Positions 1-7,833 of a stretch of 31,899 nt of DNA are shown here, piece after piece. Source of the stretch: Leptolinea sp. UBA5366 (GTDB taxonomy: Bacteria > Chloroflexota > Anaerolineae > Anaerolineales > Anaerolineaceae). Position 1 is the stretch's first letter. The number at the start of each line of letters is the position of its first letter. The DNA lies in NCBI GenBank assembly GCA_002407845.1, contig DHPK01000009.1, forward strand, positions 168,636 through 200,534. The letters are read 5' to 3'. The position numbers were made by a program, and so were the translations under genes. The notes under the pieces were generated by a model, which did not search any database, had not been told where the DNA came from, and was given only the letters and a program-made list of their open reading frames with translations.

Positions 1-1
1 T

Positions 2-439
2 TGGGCAGCAACTTTAGGCGGGATGGCACTCGTTTTATCGAGTGCGACTACCGCTCATCCGCTTGAACATAGTTTGAGTGGAATTGATCCGACCGTTATT
101 CACGGCGAAGGCTTGATCATGATTTCAAAAGCTTTTCACAAATTTGGAGCGCAGCATATTCCGCACCTTTATGCCGATCTGGCAGCTGCGATCGGTATCG
201 CTGATTCTAAAAAATCGGATCGTGAAAATGCGAAGGCTTTCCTGGATGCATTGGAAGCACTAAAAATTGCATGCGGAATTGGCGGACTGAATCTTTCGGA
301 TCATGGTTTTGAAGAAGAAGACATTGATCGGATTGCAGCTGGCACCTACGTGATCAGCGGCGGTGTTATTAACCGCGATCAATACCCGATCACTGATCAG
401 GATTTGAAGAATATTATCCGGGACTCGATGCATGCCTGA
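2..439 (+). CDS. Iron-containing alcohol dehydrogenase, C-terminal part (5' end outside window)
   Basis: The frame is open from base 2 to a TGA at 437-439, so about 145 C-terminal residues of a roughly 380-residue protein are present. The segment GGMALVLSSATTAHPLEHSL, followed by HGEG, is the helical metal-binding part of group III alcohol dehydrogenases: the His of PLEH and the His of IHGEG fit the conserved iron-ligand pattern. Family members interconvert alcohols and aldehydes with NAD(P)H in fermentation; the substrate cannot be read from this fragment. It overlaps the next gene (SDR) by 8 bases, so the two are probably cotranscribed and translationally coupled. An internal ATG at 23 is not the real start, since the conserved region continues upstream of it. 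Confidence 0.85.
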   Translation, partial: WAATLGGMALVLSSATTAHPLEHSLSGIDPTVIHGEGLIMISKAFHKFGAQHIPHLYADLAAAIGIADSKKSDRENAKAFLDALEALKIACGIGGLNLSDHGFEEEDIDRIAAGTYVISGGVINRDQYPITDQDLKNIIRDSMHA

Positions 440-1160
440 AGCCGTTCTGATTACAGGAGCGAGCGGAAAACTTGGGAGACCGCTAGCAAGCCATTTTTCG
501 GAGAAGAGGTATTTTATCTGGCTTCATTATTTCAAAAATGAAGAGACTTGCCGGGAAACGCTTGATCTGATCCAGTCTGCAGGAGGCAATGGAGCGTTAG
601 TCCAGGCTGACCTAAGAAAATCGTCTGATATTCAACGAATGTTCCAGACGATTGATCAAACGCAGCCCCTTTCTCTGCTAATCAACAGTGCGTCAGTTTT
701 TGTAAAAAGCAAGTTAAACGAAATCAATCTGGACAGCTGGGACGAAATATTTGATGTCAATCTTAAAGCGGTCTGGATGTGTTCTGCGGCAGCTGCGGAA
801 TCAATGAAAAGGAATGGCGCTAAGAACGGCGCAATCATTAATGTCTCGGACTCCGGCGCTTATCAGGATTGGGTCAATTATGGCGCATATTCGCTCAGTA
901 AAGCCGCTGTCCAGCGATTGACAGTACTGCTGGCAAAAACATTTGCACCAGATGTGCGGGTGAATTCGATCTCCCCGGGATTGATCCTTTCTGATCCGTC
1001 ACAAGCTGATGAAGGGTGGGATCGGATTGTCCGGAAATCGCTGCTTGGCCGCAGCGGAACTGTTCAGAATTTCATTGAGGGTGTTGCATTTCTGGCGGAA
1101 TCTGAATATGTTACCGGGATTGACCTGCCTGTTGACGGCGGCTACCGCTGGCAGAAATGA
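432..1160 (+). CDS. Short-chain dehydrogenase/reductase (SDR)
   Basis: A 242-residue classical SDR. The N-terminal cofactor motif TGASGKLG (residues 8-15) is followed by the NNAG-equivalent INSAS (about 84-88), the catalytic YSLSK (Tyr153, Lys157) and the late P-G turn ISPG. The C-terminal VDGGYRW is typical of the family. It should catalyse an NAD(P)H-dependent carbonyl/alcohol reduction or oxidation in the cytoplasm. Length and the pteridine-reductase-like start leave open a role in pterin reduction, but the substrate cannot be assigned. The start ATG lies inside the end of the alcohol dehydrogenase gene, and the stop overlaps the next start as ATGA, so the three genes look like one transcription unit. 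Confidence 0.85.
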   Translation: MPEAVLITGASGKLGRPLASHFSEKRYFIWLHYFKNEETCRETLDLIQSAGGNGALVQADLRKSSDIQRMFQTIDQTQPLSLLINSASVFVKSKLNEINLDSWDEIFDVNLKAVWMCSAAAAESMKRNGAKNGAIINVSDSGAYQDWVNYGAYSLSKAAVQRLTVLLAKTFAPDVRVNSISPGLILSDPSQADEGWDRIVRKSLLGRSGTVQNFIEGVAFLAESEYVTGIDLPVDGGYRWQK

Positions 1161-2089
1161 AACAGACCGGCTTGACCGAAAATATCCGCACGATCCTCAA
1201 GATTATCCCTAAATCAAAACTTGTTTTTTCAGCAGGGACGATCTTTTGCAGTGTCGGAATTGCTCGATTTTGGGAGTTGCCAATTCATTGGCTGGAAATT
1301 GGTTTGGTCGTACTGTTGTGCTGGATTGGGATTTCGACTGCATTTTTACTGCAGCTGCAGATTTATCGCAGGCAATCCACGCAACATACGCTCACTTTTC
1401 TGAGTGAACCATGGGGAAAAATCAACAATCTGGGAGATTTACAACCCCAAAAACAAATCAATCTGATCATCTATTTTCTGTTTTTTCTAATCCCAGTTCT
1501 GTATTTGATGATCTTGCGTAATCTTCCGCGAACCAGCGAAATTAATTTTGTTTTTCTAATCTACATAGCGATGATCTTAATGAATGCTTTTTCAGGATCA
1601 TCGGCAGCGGTCGGCTGGTTTGAGGAAATATCCGATGGAATTTTGACAATTCTGATGCCTTCGACGTTTGCCTATTTAGTTATCAGACCCGGCAGCCCGC
1701 TGGTTCACACCTTAGCGTACGCAACACCATTATTCTTTGGATTTCTTGCGTTTCGCTTCATTCAGTGTCTGGCAGCATATGACCAGCAAGTGAGTTTTCA
1801 ACCTGGAGCTTATCCGACGCTGATCAGAAAAGGAGAATTCCGCTTTCATCATGTTATCGTTGGGTCAATATTTCTTTCATTGATCCTTTTCAATCAGTTG
1901 GGAGTGCATTGGCGACTGCTGGCGCCTCAGCTGGTTTTGATCCCGACCTGGACCTATCAAATTGTGCTGATCGAAAAAATAATGAAGGGGATGGCTCCAA
2001 ATTGGAAACTGCTCGGCTGGCTGTCATTAGCTAATCTGCTGCTTTCCCTTTATTTGTTTCTGCTGCCGGTCTGGATTTGGCACTTCTGA
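1157..2089 (+). CDS. Multipass membrane protein of unknown function
   Basis: A 310-residue, very hydrophobic protein with about eight predicted transmembrane segments (for example around residues 24-41, 47-68, 103-120, 130-147, 160-175, 185-205, 235-255 and 285-305). It starts at an ATGA overlap with the SDR gene, which supports both the start and coupling. I recognise no catalytic motif. Size, helix count and a second-half stretch resembling DQQ-F-GAYPTLIRKG recall UbiA-type prenyltransferases, but the Asp-rich NDxxDxxxD motif is missing. It may therefore be a degenerate relative or something unrelated. Function unassigned. Confidence 0.7.
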   Translation: MKQTGLTENIRTILKIIPKSKLVFSAGTIFCSVGIARFWELPIHWLEIGLVVLLCWIGISTAFLLQLQIYRRQSTQHTLTFLSEPWGKINNLGDLQPQKQINLIIYFLFFLIPVLYLMILRNLPRTSEINFVFLIYIAMILMNAFSGSSAAVGWFEEISDGILTILMPSTFAYLVIRPGSPLVHTLAYATPLFFGFLAFRFIQCLAAYDQQVSFQPGAYPTLIRKGEFRFHHVIVGSIFLSLILFNQLGVHWRLLAPQLVLIPTWTYQIVLIEKIMKGMAPNWKLLGWLSLANLLLSLYLFLLPVWIWHF

Positions 2090-2104
2090 GCGGCTGAATA
2101 AACT
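2077..2104 (+). promoter_or_regulatory. Candidate promoter for the lipoprotein gene
   Basis: TTGGCA at 2077-2082 (5 of 6 to the sigma-70 -35 consensus), a 16-base spacer and TAAACT at 2099-2104 (4 of 6). It lies at the end of the membrane protein gene, about 45 bases before the next ATG. There is no terminator between the two genes, so read-through is also possible. Judged by eye only. Confidence 0.3.
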
Positions 2105-2148
2105 AAAGTAAAATAAGAAGAAGGCAAAAAGAAAGAAAGCAGGGATTA

Positions 2149-3189
2149 ATGCGTAAACAAATCTTGAAAATTGGATTATTCTCATTTCTAATAATGCTCA
2201 CGGTCGTATCTTGCAATATGCCGGACAACAACACGGATCCGAATGTTCTCTATACATTGGCAGCATCAACGATTCAGGCTGAAAATAATCGAATAGCTTC
2301 TCTGACACCCCCGACACCGACTGCAACCGCGACGAATACGCCGACGGTTACCCCAACTTTTACGGTCACACCGACCCCGACGATCGCTCCAACTGCGACT
2401 TTGATTGTTCACCCGGCAGGTGCCGCGGAGGTATTGATTCTGTTCTACAACGACGTCGCCAATGATGCGCAGGATGACCCATATTATCAGTGGGAGTCAC
2501 CTTTAAATGTTCCTTCGATTGAATTTGAACAGCAAGTCAGAGTCCTCTCCGAACTCGGCTATCAGTCAATTGGGATATCACAATTGGTCAAGGTGTTATT
2601 GGAAGGCGGCGAACTGCCTGAGAAACCGGTTATGTTCACATTCGATTCGACCAAACGCGGACAATTCGTGAACGCTTACCCGATCTTGAAAAAGTACGGC
2701 ATGGTGGGAAATCTGATGCTGGATGGGACGCAGGTTGATACAAAGAATTGTCTGTCCTCGGAACAAATCCGCGAGATGATGGATTCCGGCTGGGAAATCG
2801 GCGGGACAGGTCAGGAAATTGGGAAAACAAAAGCATCGCTTCAGGAAAAATTCGATGTTGATATTTTAGCTTATTCCTATCCCGGCGGAATCCCGGACGG
2901 TGAAGGAAAAATGTATGCCAGTGTCAGCAACAATCTTTACCGGGCAGCCTTTGGAAAACAACATTTCACGAAACAGACAATGAATACGCTCTTCTATTTG
3001 GGACGTTATGAAATAACCAAAGGACTCCCCTATAACGATTTTCTGAGTTATTTACCTTGGAAGGACGGCAATATTTCGGACGAGACGCTCAATTGGACGC
3101 AGCCCAAAGCAACACTGGCTGCCCCAGTCGCTGAAACACAAGGTGCGCCTGACACAGAAGCAATCGGCGAGGTTACTGCTGTGCCTTGA
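2149..3189 (+). CDS. Lipoprotein with degenerate polysaccharide-deacetylase (NodB-like) domain
   Basis: 346 residues. A signal peptide ends in the lipobox VVSC, giving a lipidated Cys22. Residues about 52-86 form a Thr/Pro-rich spacer typical of surface proteins. From about residue 93 there is a NodB-like fold: the motif-1 position reads TFDSTKRG (164-171) where active deacetylases have TFDDG, and the second-metal-motif position reads GWEIGGTGQEIG (214-225) where active enzymes have GHEIGSHT.H. The later SYPGG element is retained. The zinc-binding His pair is therefore absent and one Asp is replaced, so classical metal-dependent deacetylation is unlikely. It could be a carbohydrate-binding or scaffold protein on the cell surface. 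It is followed by a strong terminator. Confidence 0.7.
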   Translation: MRKQILKIGLFSFLIMLTVVSCNMPDNNTDPNVLYTLAASTIQAENNRIASLTPPTPTATATNTPTVTPTFTVTPTPTIAPTATLIVHPAGAAEVLILFYNDVANDAQDDPYYQWESPLNVPSIEFEQQVRVLSELGYQSIGISQLVKVLLEGGELPEKPVMFTFDSTKRGQFVNAYPILKKYGMVGNLMLDGTQVDTKNCLSSEQIREMMDSGWEIGGTGQEIGKTKASLQEKFDVDILAYSYPGGIPDGEGKMYASVSNNLYRAAFGKQHFTKQTMNTLFYLGRYEITKGLPYNDFLSYLPWKDGNISDETLNWTQPKATLAAPVAETQGAPDTEAIGEVTAVP

Positions 3190-3211
3190 GCAGGCAAATG
3201 AACTGATCAAA

Positions 3212-3247
3212 AAAAGAGCTTTCAGGTTTTTCCCTGAAAGCTCTTTT
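3212..3247 (+). terminator. Bidirectional rho-independent terminator
   Basis: A perfect 15-base-pair stem, 3212-3226 pairing with 3233-3247, and a 6-base loop. A and T runs form the outer ends of the stem, so it can act in both directions, ending the lipoprotein transcript on the plus strand and possibly the rrf2 transcript on the minus strand. Confidence 0.85.
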
Positions 3248-3334
3248 GTTTAAAATTTGGAAAATCAATTTCAGATGCCGATCGATTGACGGGACAGAGT
3301 CAAGATCCGCCAAGACCGATTGATGCCAATATCT

Positions 3335-3724
3335 TTAGAGCAAGTTGCCGAGCGTGTATTCCTGCAAAATGTTGTTGAACTTTTCTCCAAGTTCATTCCA
3401 AAGATTAATGGCTGTGTTATGCTCAACCGTGTCAACTTCATTCTCGTTTGACGGAACTGAGAATTGACCCTCAAGCGCATTAAAAATATCAAACAGTGTG
3501 ATATCCAGCCCTTTTGATCCCAGACGGAGTCCGCCTTTTGGTCCTGGTGTGGCTTTAATCAAACCATTTTGTTGTAGTGTATGGGCAATCTGATGAAGAA
3601 ACGGCAACGGGATTGAAAGTTTTTCTGAAATAGTTGCAGTTGATTTTGAAATATTTTCAGGGTCCGAAGCTAACGCCAACATTAATTGCAAACCATAATT
3701 TAGCCTTCTACTAACTTTTAACAT
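3335..3724 (-). CDS. Rrf2-family transcriptional regulator without cysteines
   Basis: 129 residues. The start MLKVSRRLNYGLQLMLALA, the winged-helix region (ATISEKLSIPLPFLHQIAHTLQQNGLI) and the wing GPKGGLRL are typical of the Rrf2 family (IscR, NsrR, CymR). I chose the ATG at 3724 because a clear GGGAGGA Shine-Dalgarno lies just upstream; an in-frame ATG at 3766 falls inside a palindrome that looks like an operator. The three cysteines that hold an Fe-S cluster in IscR/NsrR are absent: the protein has no Cys at all. It may thus respond to a protein partner or small molecule, as CymR does, or use other ligands. It is monocistronic, and its targets are unknown. Confidence 0.85.
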   Translation of the reverse strand: MLKVSRRLNYGLQLMLALASDPENISKSTATISEKLSIPLPFLHQIAHTLQQNGLIKATPGPKGGLRLGSKGLDITLFDIFNALEGQFSVPSNENEVDTVEHNTAINLWNELGEKFNNILQEYTLGNLL

Positions 3725-3761
3725 AGATTTTCCTCCCAAAAAACCAAGATATTCACTTATA

Positions 3762-3779
3762 AACATGAATATTCATGTT
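3762..3779. promoter_or_regulatory. 18-bp perfect palindrome, candidate Rrf2 operator
   Basis: AACATGAATATTCATGTT is a perfect dyad located 38 bases upstream of the rrf2 start codon, where the promoter should be. Rrf2 proteins bind AT-rich dyads of about this size and often autoregulate. A related 12-base dyad lies upstream of the hydrogenase operon at 24246-24257. Confidence 0.5.
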
Positions 3780-3835
3780 AGCATTATATTTATATCATAA
3801 TTTACAACATATCGGGAAGAAATGATATATAAATT

Positions 3836-3862
3836 AAAAAACTGACCTTTTGTAAGGTCAGT
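3836..3862 (-). terminator. Terminator of the thpR-rsfS transcript
   Basis: A 9-base-pair stem (3841-3849 with 3854-3862) and a 4-base loop. On the minus strand it is followed by five T (3836-3840). It lies 28 bases past the rsfS stop codon. Confidence 0.75.
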
Positions 3863-3889
3863 GAGTGAAATCGGTAAAAATTTCAGAAA

Positions 3890-4234
3890 TTATTGCAGCT
3901 TTAAAAGAACCTTTGCTTCATCCCAGAGTTCTTCAAGGCTGTAAAAATCCCTTCGGTCTGGAGAGAAGAGGTGAACAACAATGTCGCCAATGTCGATCAG
4001 AACCCAGCCGCCGTCGGCTTTTCCCTGAACCTTGCTGTGAACTTTGTATTTGTCACGAATTTCGTCTTTTACAGCGTTGGAAATGCTGTCAAGCATGCGG
4101 TCGCTTGTTCCGGTGCAGATGATGAAATAGTCGGTGAAATCGACCTGATCGCTGATGTCCAGCAAAACGATGTCCTCGGCTTTATGGTTTTCCAAAATTT
4201 CAACGATATTTCTTGCTAAAGTGATGGTGTCCAG
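3890..4234 (-). CDS. rsfS: Ribosomal silencing factor RsfS, CTG start
   Basis: A protein of the Iojap/RsfS family: KAEDIVLLDIS, TDYFIICTGTSDR, GGWVLIDIGDIVVHLF and RDFYSLEELW are its conserved blocks. RsfS binds ribosomal protein uL14 and prevents subunit joining when nutrients are short. There is no in-frame ATG at the expected N-terminus. A strong GGAGGA lies 6 bases before a CTG at 4234-4232, which gives the expected family N-terminus (M)DTITLARNIVEILENHKAED and 114 residues. A TTG at 4195 is the only later candidate and has no ribosome binding site. It lies 31 bases downstream of thpR, in one transcript. Confidence 0.88.
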   Translation of the reverse strand: MDTITLARNIVEILENHKAEDIVLLDISDQVDFTDYFIICTGTSDRMLDSISNAVKDEIRDKYKVHSKVQGKADGGWVLIDIGDIVVHLFSPDRRDFYSLEELWDEAKVLLKLQ

Positions 4235-4265
4235 AATAATTCCTCCTATAAATTGTAGACTAATC

Positions 4266-4862
4266 TCATATTAACATATTTCCAAAATCTTGGCGACTAA
4301 TTATCCGGTAAACAGGCGCCTTTCCTGATAAGTCGCTTTGAAATAAAGTTATTTGACTAACTGTGAATGGATTGATCCTGATCTGGCTCAGGCTTTGCTG
4401 CAATGTGCTTTTTTCCTCATCCGTTAGTGGTGTTAAGTAATCCGGCACTCTTGCCAGTGTGATATGCGGCTTGAAAGGCTTCGACTCTTTTGGAAAACCA
4501 ATCGTGTTGAGGCTGCATTGGATTTCTTGATAAAGATTGGTCAGCACCGGCAGTGCTTCAAAGCCTGCCCACAAGATGCGCGGCTGCTTCCAATTCGGAA
4601 ATGCGCCGCCCTGATCAATTCGGATTTCGAATGGAACGGCTGTTCTCGCAGCTGTTTTCAACGCTAACTCAAGTGTGTTAATTTGGCCAACCTCGACATC
4701 TCCCAAAAAACGCAGAGTGAGATGAAGATTTCTTTGCTGGGTCAGCCGAATTTTATTTTGCTTTGCGGGATCGGATGTCCATAATCCAGCATAGAGCTTT
4801 TCTTGAACTTCGGCTGGAATTTCAATCGCAATGAATAGACGGGCATTTTTCTTTTGAATCAT
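4266..4862 (-). CDS. thpR: RNA 2',3'-cyclic phosphodiesterase (2'-5' RNA ligase family)
   Basis: 198 residues. Two HxTx motifs define the 2H phosphoesterase fold: HLTL in NLHLTLRFLGDV (about residues 47-50) and HITL in KPHITLARVP (about 131-134). The opening RLFIAIEIP is typical of LigT/ThpR. The enzyme opens 2',3'-cyclic phosphates on RNA ends and may ligate 2'-5' links in vitro. The start ATG has AGGAAA eight bases upstream. It is the first gene of a pair with rsfS. Confidence 0.9.
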   Translation of the reverse strand: MIQKKNARLFIAIEIPAEVQEKLYAGLWTSDPAKQNKIRLTQQRNLHLTLRFLGDVEVGQINTLELALKTAARTAVPFEIRIDQGGAFPNWKQPRILWAGFEALPVLTNLYQEIQCSLNTIGFPKESKPFKPHITLARVPDYLTPLTDEEKSTLQQSLSQIRINPFTVSQITLFQSDLSGKAPVYRIISRQDFGNMLI

Positions 4863-4879
4863 TTATTTTCCTGAATAAA

Positions 4880-4885
4880 ATTATA
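4880..4885 (-). promoter_or_regulatory. Candidate -10 box for thpR-rsfS
   Basis: A TATAAT on the minus strand, 18 bases before the thpR start. No good -35 box is seen at the right distance, so only the -10 is offered. Confidence 0.35.
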
Positions 4886-4971
4886 CCTGTCCGATCTTAA
4901 TTTGTTCGTTTCCAGTCGTAAAAGAAAGCTTCGTATATTCATGATCCAGCCCCAAGACTTCTCAGCTGGTT

Positions 4972-4977
4972 TATAAT
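4972..4977 (+). promoter_or_regulatory. Candidate -10 box for alaS
   Basis: A perfect TATAAT about 45 bases before the alaS ATG, in the divergent region with thpR. No convincing -35. The gap is too short for a T-box and shows none of its conserved sequence. Confidence 0.4.
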
Positions 4978-5022
4978 GGTTCAGAAAAAATGGATTGAAA
5001 ATTTGGGAATAATAGGTTGGAA

Positions 5023-7761
5023 ATGGAAAAACATCTGAGCGGAAACGAAATTCGACAACAATTCATCGACTTTTTTGTGAGCAAAAGGCACACTGCGGTG
5101 CGGTCTGCCTCCTTGGTTCCAGCAGGCGATCAGACACTGCTGTTCACGAATGCGGGCATGGTTCAATTTAAAGACGTCTTTCTTGGGACGGATATCCGGC
5201 CTTATTCCCGGGCTTGCGACAGTCAGAAATGTATGCGCGTTGCAGGCAAGCATAACGACCTGGACGAAGTCGGACGGGATGACACGCACCATACTTTTTT
5301 TGAAATGCTTGGCAACTGGTCTTTCGGTGACTACTATAAAAAAGAAGCGATTGAATGGGCTTGGGAACTGCTGACCGAAGTTTGGAAATTGGATAAAAAT
5401 AAATTGTGGGCAACCTGTTTTAAGGATGACAAAGGCGATATCCCGACGGATATGGAAGCTTACGACTTTTGGCAGGCTCAGCCGGGAATGCAGCCGGATC
5501 ATGTGCTGTTTTTCGGGCGTAAAGAAAATTTCTGGGAGATGGCGGACACCGGTCCCTGCGGTCCATGCAGTGAGATCAGCATTGACCTTGGCGAAGACCA
5601 TTGCAATATGAAAGAGGTTCCCGGACACGTTTGTCAAGTGAATGGCGACTGTGCCCGCTTTGTTGAACTCTGGAATCTGGTCTTTATACAATACAACCGT
5701 AAGGATGAATCCACACTGATTCCGCTCACACAGCATTTTGTGGATACCGGTATGGGGTTAGAACGGATCGTTTCAACGATCCAGCAGGCTGGATCAAACT
5801 ATCGAACGGATCTGTTTTTGCCGATGATCCGTGAGATTCAGAAACTCACAAAAGTCAGCGACGAGGAACTTTTTACAAATTTCACCCCCTATCGGGTGAT
5901 TGCTGACCATGCGAGAGCAGCATCATTTTTAATCGCAGACGGTGTGGTGCCGGGCAATATCGGGCGCAATTATGTTTGCCGCATGATCATTCGCCGGGCA
6001 GTCCGCTTTGGCCATCAGATTGGATTAAATGATCTTTTCATGGACAAAGTTGCAAAAATTGTGATTGAACAATATGGTGAAGCTTATCCTGAATTAATTC
6101 GCATGCGCGATTCGATTATGCATTCAATCGCCTGGGAAGAATCCCGTTTCAACAAGACACTTGAAAATGGCATCAATCATCTGAATGAAATAATTGCAGA
6201 CTTGAAAGCCAAGGGTAAAACAATTGTTGACGGGAATACTTGTTTTGATCTTTATTCAACGCATGGGCTGCCGCTTGAAATCACCTATGATATCGTGCGC
6301 GAGGTTGGACTGGACGTTGACCGCGAAGGATTTGTAAAGGCAAATGAAGCCCATCGGCTGGCATCCGGTGCAGGCAAAGCATTTGGAAAACTGGGCGGTG
6401 AAGACGCGGAACAATACCGCATGCATTTTTCTTATCTGCGTGACAGCGGGCTGATCCCAGAAGATGGCGTCCATTGTGATCCATATCAAGAGAAGAATAT
6501 TTCCTCAAAATTGATTATGGCGTTGATTGATGGACAGCGCGTTGAATCAGTCGAAACTGGTCAGACAGCGGAATTAATCACACAGGAAACGAATTTCTAT
6601 CTTGAAATGGGCGGTCAGGTTGGAGACACTGGCATCCTGAAAGCTGATGATGATTTTATATTTGAGGTGACAGAGGTTCGAAGACCGATCAATGGATTGA
6701 CTGTCCATTATGGGACCGTCAGGAAAGGCGCGATTCAAGTCGGTGAGACCGTGACTGTCGCAGTCGATAAACAGCGCCGTCAGGACATTATGCGAAATCA
6801 TACCGCCACCCATCTGCTGCATGCAGCTTTGCGCAAAGTCATCGGAGATCAGGCGCATCAGGCAGGATCGCTGGTTGCCGCGGATTATCTGCGGTTCGAC
6901 TTTACTGCCAATCAGGCGATGACGCCTGAACAGCTGGAAGAAGTGGAGCGGATTGTGAATGAAAAAATCCTCGATTCGCTTCCGATTACGACTGAAATAG
7001 AAGCGCTTGATGATGCCATTAACGAAGGTGTAACAGCGATTTTCAACGAAAAATATGGCGAGGAAGTGCGGGTTGTGCGCATTTTGGATGAGGACGATGC
7101 CTTTTCAGCCGAATTGTGCGGCGGAACGCATGTCTCGAATACCAGCGAAATCGGTTCTTTTATCATCCTGAGCGAAGGCAGCGTCGCGACCGGCATTCGC
7201 CGAATCGAAGCCCTGACGGGGAGAAAAGCGAACAATCTTTCTCGCAGCACGATTCAATCGGTGCGCGGCATGTCGATGCTGTTGAGTGTGCCGACTGCCG
7301 GTCTATTCCAACGGATTGAGGAAATGCAAAACCTTTCAACAAAAAACCAAAAGGAACTGCTGGAATTAAGAAATCAAATCGCTTTGTCAAAGTTCAAGAA
7401 AACGCTTTCGAATATTCAAACGATTAAGGATGCGACAGTTCTGACGCTCTTGGTTCCGGATGCTTCGGTTGATACGCTGCGCCGAATGGCTGACGAATTC
7501 AAAGCTGAGCACCCGAATGCTGTAATCGTTCTCGGCTCAAAAATTGACGAGCAAGCAGTTTTGGTTGCTTCAGTTGCTGAATCAATGGTTGAGCGCGGAA
7601 TCAGTGCTGGAGAAATCATTAAACACATATCTGCTATTGTTGGCGGGAAGGGCGGCGGCCGGCCGGGCATGGCTCAGGGCGGCGGCAAGGAACCCGAAAA
7701 GATGGATGACGCGCTGAATGCAGCTGCTGAATTGATTCAGAAAAAACTTGATGAAAAATAA
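5023..7761 (+). CDS. alaS: Alanyl-tRNA synthetase
   Basis: 912 residues from the ATG at 5023; a TTG two codons upstream is possible, but the AGG at 5014-5016 suits the ATG better. The class II catalytic domain (FTNAGMVQFKDVFLG, DDTHHTFFEMLGNWSFGDYYK, DTGPCGPCSEI, DTGMGLERI) is followed by the editing domain with zinc motifs HTATHLLH (about residue 595) and CGGTH (about 700), then a C-Ala domain with the Gly-rich GGKGGGRPGMAQGGG. It charges tRNA-Ala in the cytoplasm and removes mischarged Ser and Gly. Full length for the family, single gene, closed by its own terminator. Confidence 0.98.
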   Translation: MEKHLSGNEIRQQFIDFFVSKRHTAVRSASLVPAGDQTLLFTNAGMVQFKDVFLGTDIRPYSRACDSQKCMRVAGKHNDLDEVGRDDTHHTFFEMLGNWSFGDYYKKEAIEWAWELLTEVWKLDKNKLWATCFKDDKGDIPTDMEAYDFWQAQPGMQPDHVLFFGRKENFWEMADTGPCGPCSEISIDLGEDHCNMKEVPGHVCQVNGDCARFVELWNLVFIQYNRKDESTLIPLTQHFVDTGMGLERIVSTIQQAGSNYRTDLFLPMIREIQKLTKVSDEELFTNFTPYRVIADHARAASFLIADGVVPGNIGRNYVCRMIIRRAVRFGHQIGLNDLFMDKVAKIVIEQYGEAYPELIRMRDSIMHSIAWEESRFNKTLENGINHLNEIIADLKAKGKTIVDGNTCFDLYSTHGLPLEITYDIVREVGLDVDREGFVKANEAHRLASGAGKAFGKLGGEDAEQYRMHFSYLRDSGLIPEDGVHCDPYQEKNISSKLIMALIDGQRVESVETGQTAELITQETNFYLEMGGQVGDTGILKADDDFIFEVTEVRRPINGLTVHYGTVRKGAIQVGETVTVAVDKQRRQDIMRNHTATHLLHAALRKVIGDQAHQAGSLVAADYLRFDFTANQAMTPEQLEEVERIVNEKILDSLPITTEIEALDDAINEGVTAIFNEKYGEEVRVVRILDEDDAFSAELCGGTHVSNTSEIGSFIILSEGSVATGIRRIEALTGRKANNLSRSTIQSVRGMSMLLSVPTAGLFQRIEEMQNLSTKNQKELLELRNQIALSKFKKTLSNIQTIKDATVLTLLVPDASVDTLRRMADEFKAEHPNAVIVLGSKIDEQAVLVASVAESMVERGISAGEIIKHISAIVGGKGGGRPGMAQGGGKEPEKMDDALNAAAELIQKKLDEK

Positions 7762-7762
7762 A

Positions 7763-7790
7763 AAAATGGGACTTGAAAGAGTCCCATTTT
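7763..7790. terminator. Terminator after alaS
   Basis: An 11-base-pair stem (7763-7773 with 7780-7790) including its A/T ends, and a 6-base loop. It starts two bases after the alaS stop codon. The A run on its left also lets it work for degV on the minus strand. Confidence 0.8.
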
Positions 7791-7833
7791 CATATCCCTT
7801 AGGTGAAGACTTTGTCCGGACAGAAGGTAAAGT

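Noticed and set aside
3724..3766. A 14-residue longer start for the Rrf2 regulator
   Set aside because: The upstream ATG lies inside the palindrome and has no ribosome binding site. The family starts at MLKVSRRLNYG, which has a strong one.
4863..5022. T-box or leader peptide upstream of alaS
   Set aside because: The gap is only about 160 bases, is shared with the divergent thpR, and shows no T-box sequence, terminator hairpin or Ala-rich short frame.
4981..5736. A 251-codon open frame on the minus strand opposite alaS
   Set aside because: It lies wholly antisense to the conserved catalytic domain of alaS, has no ribosome binding site and resembles no family. It is a shadow of the codon pattern of alaS.
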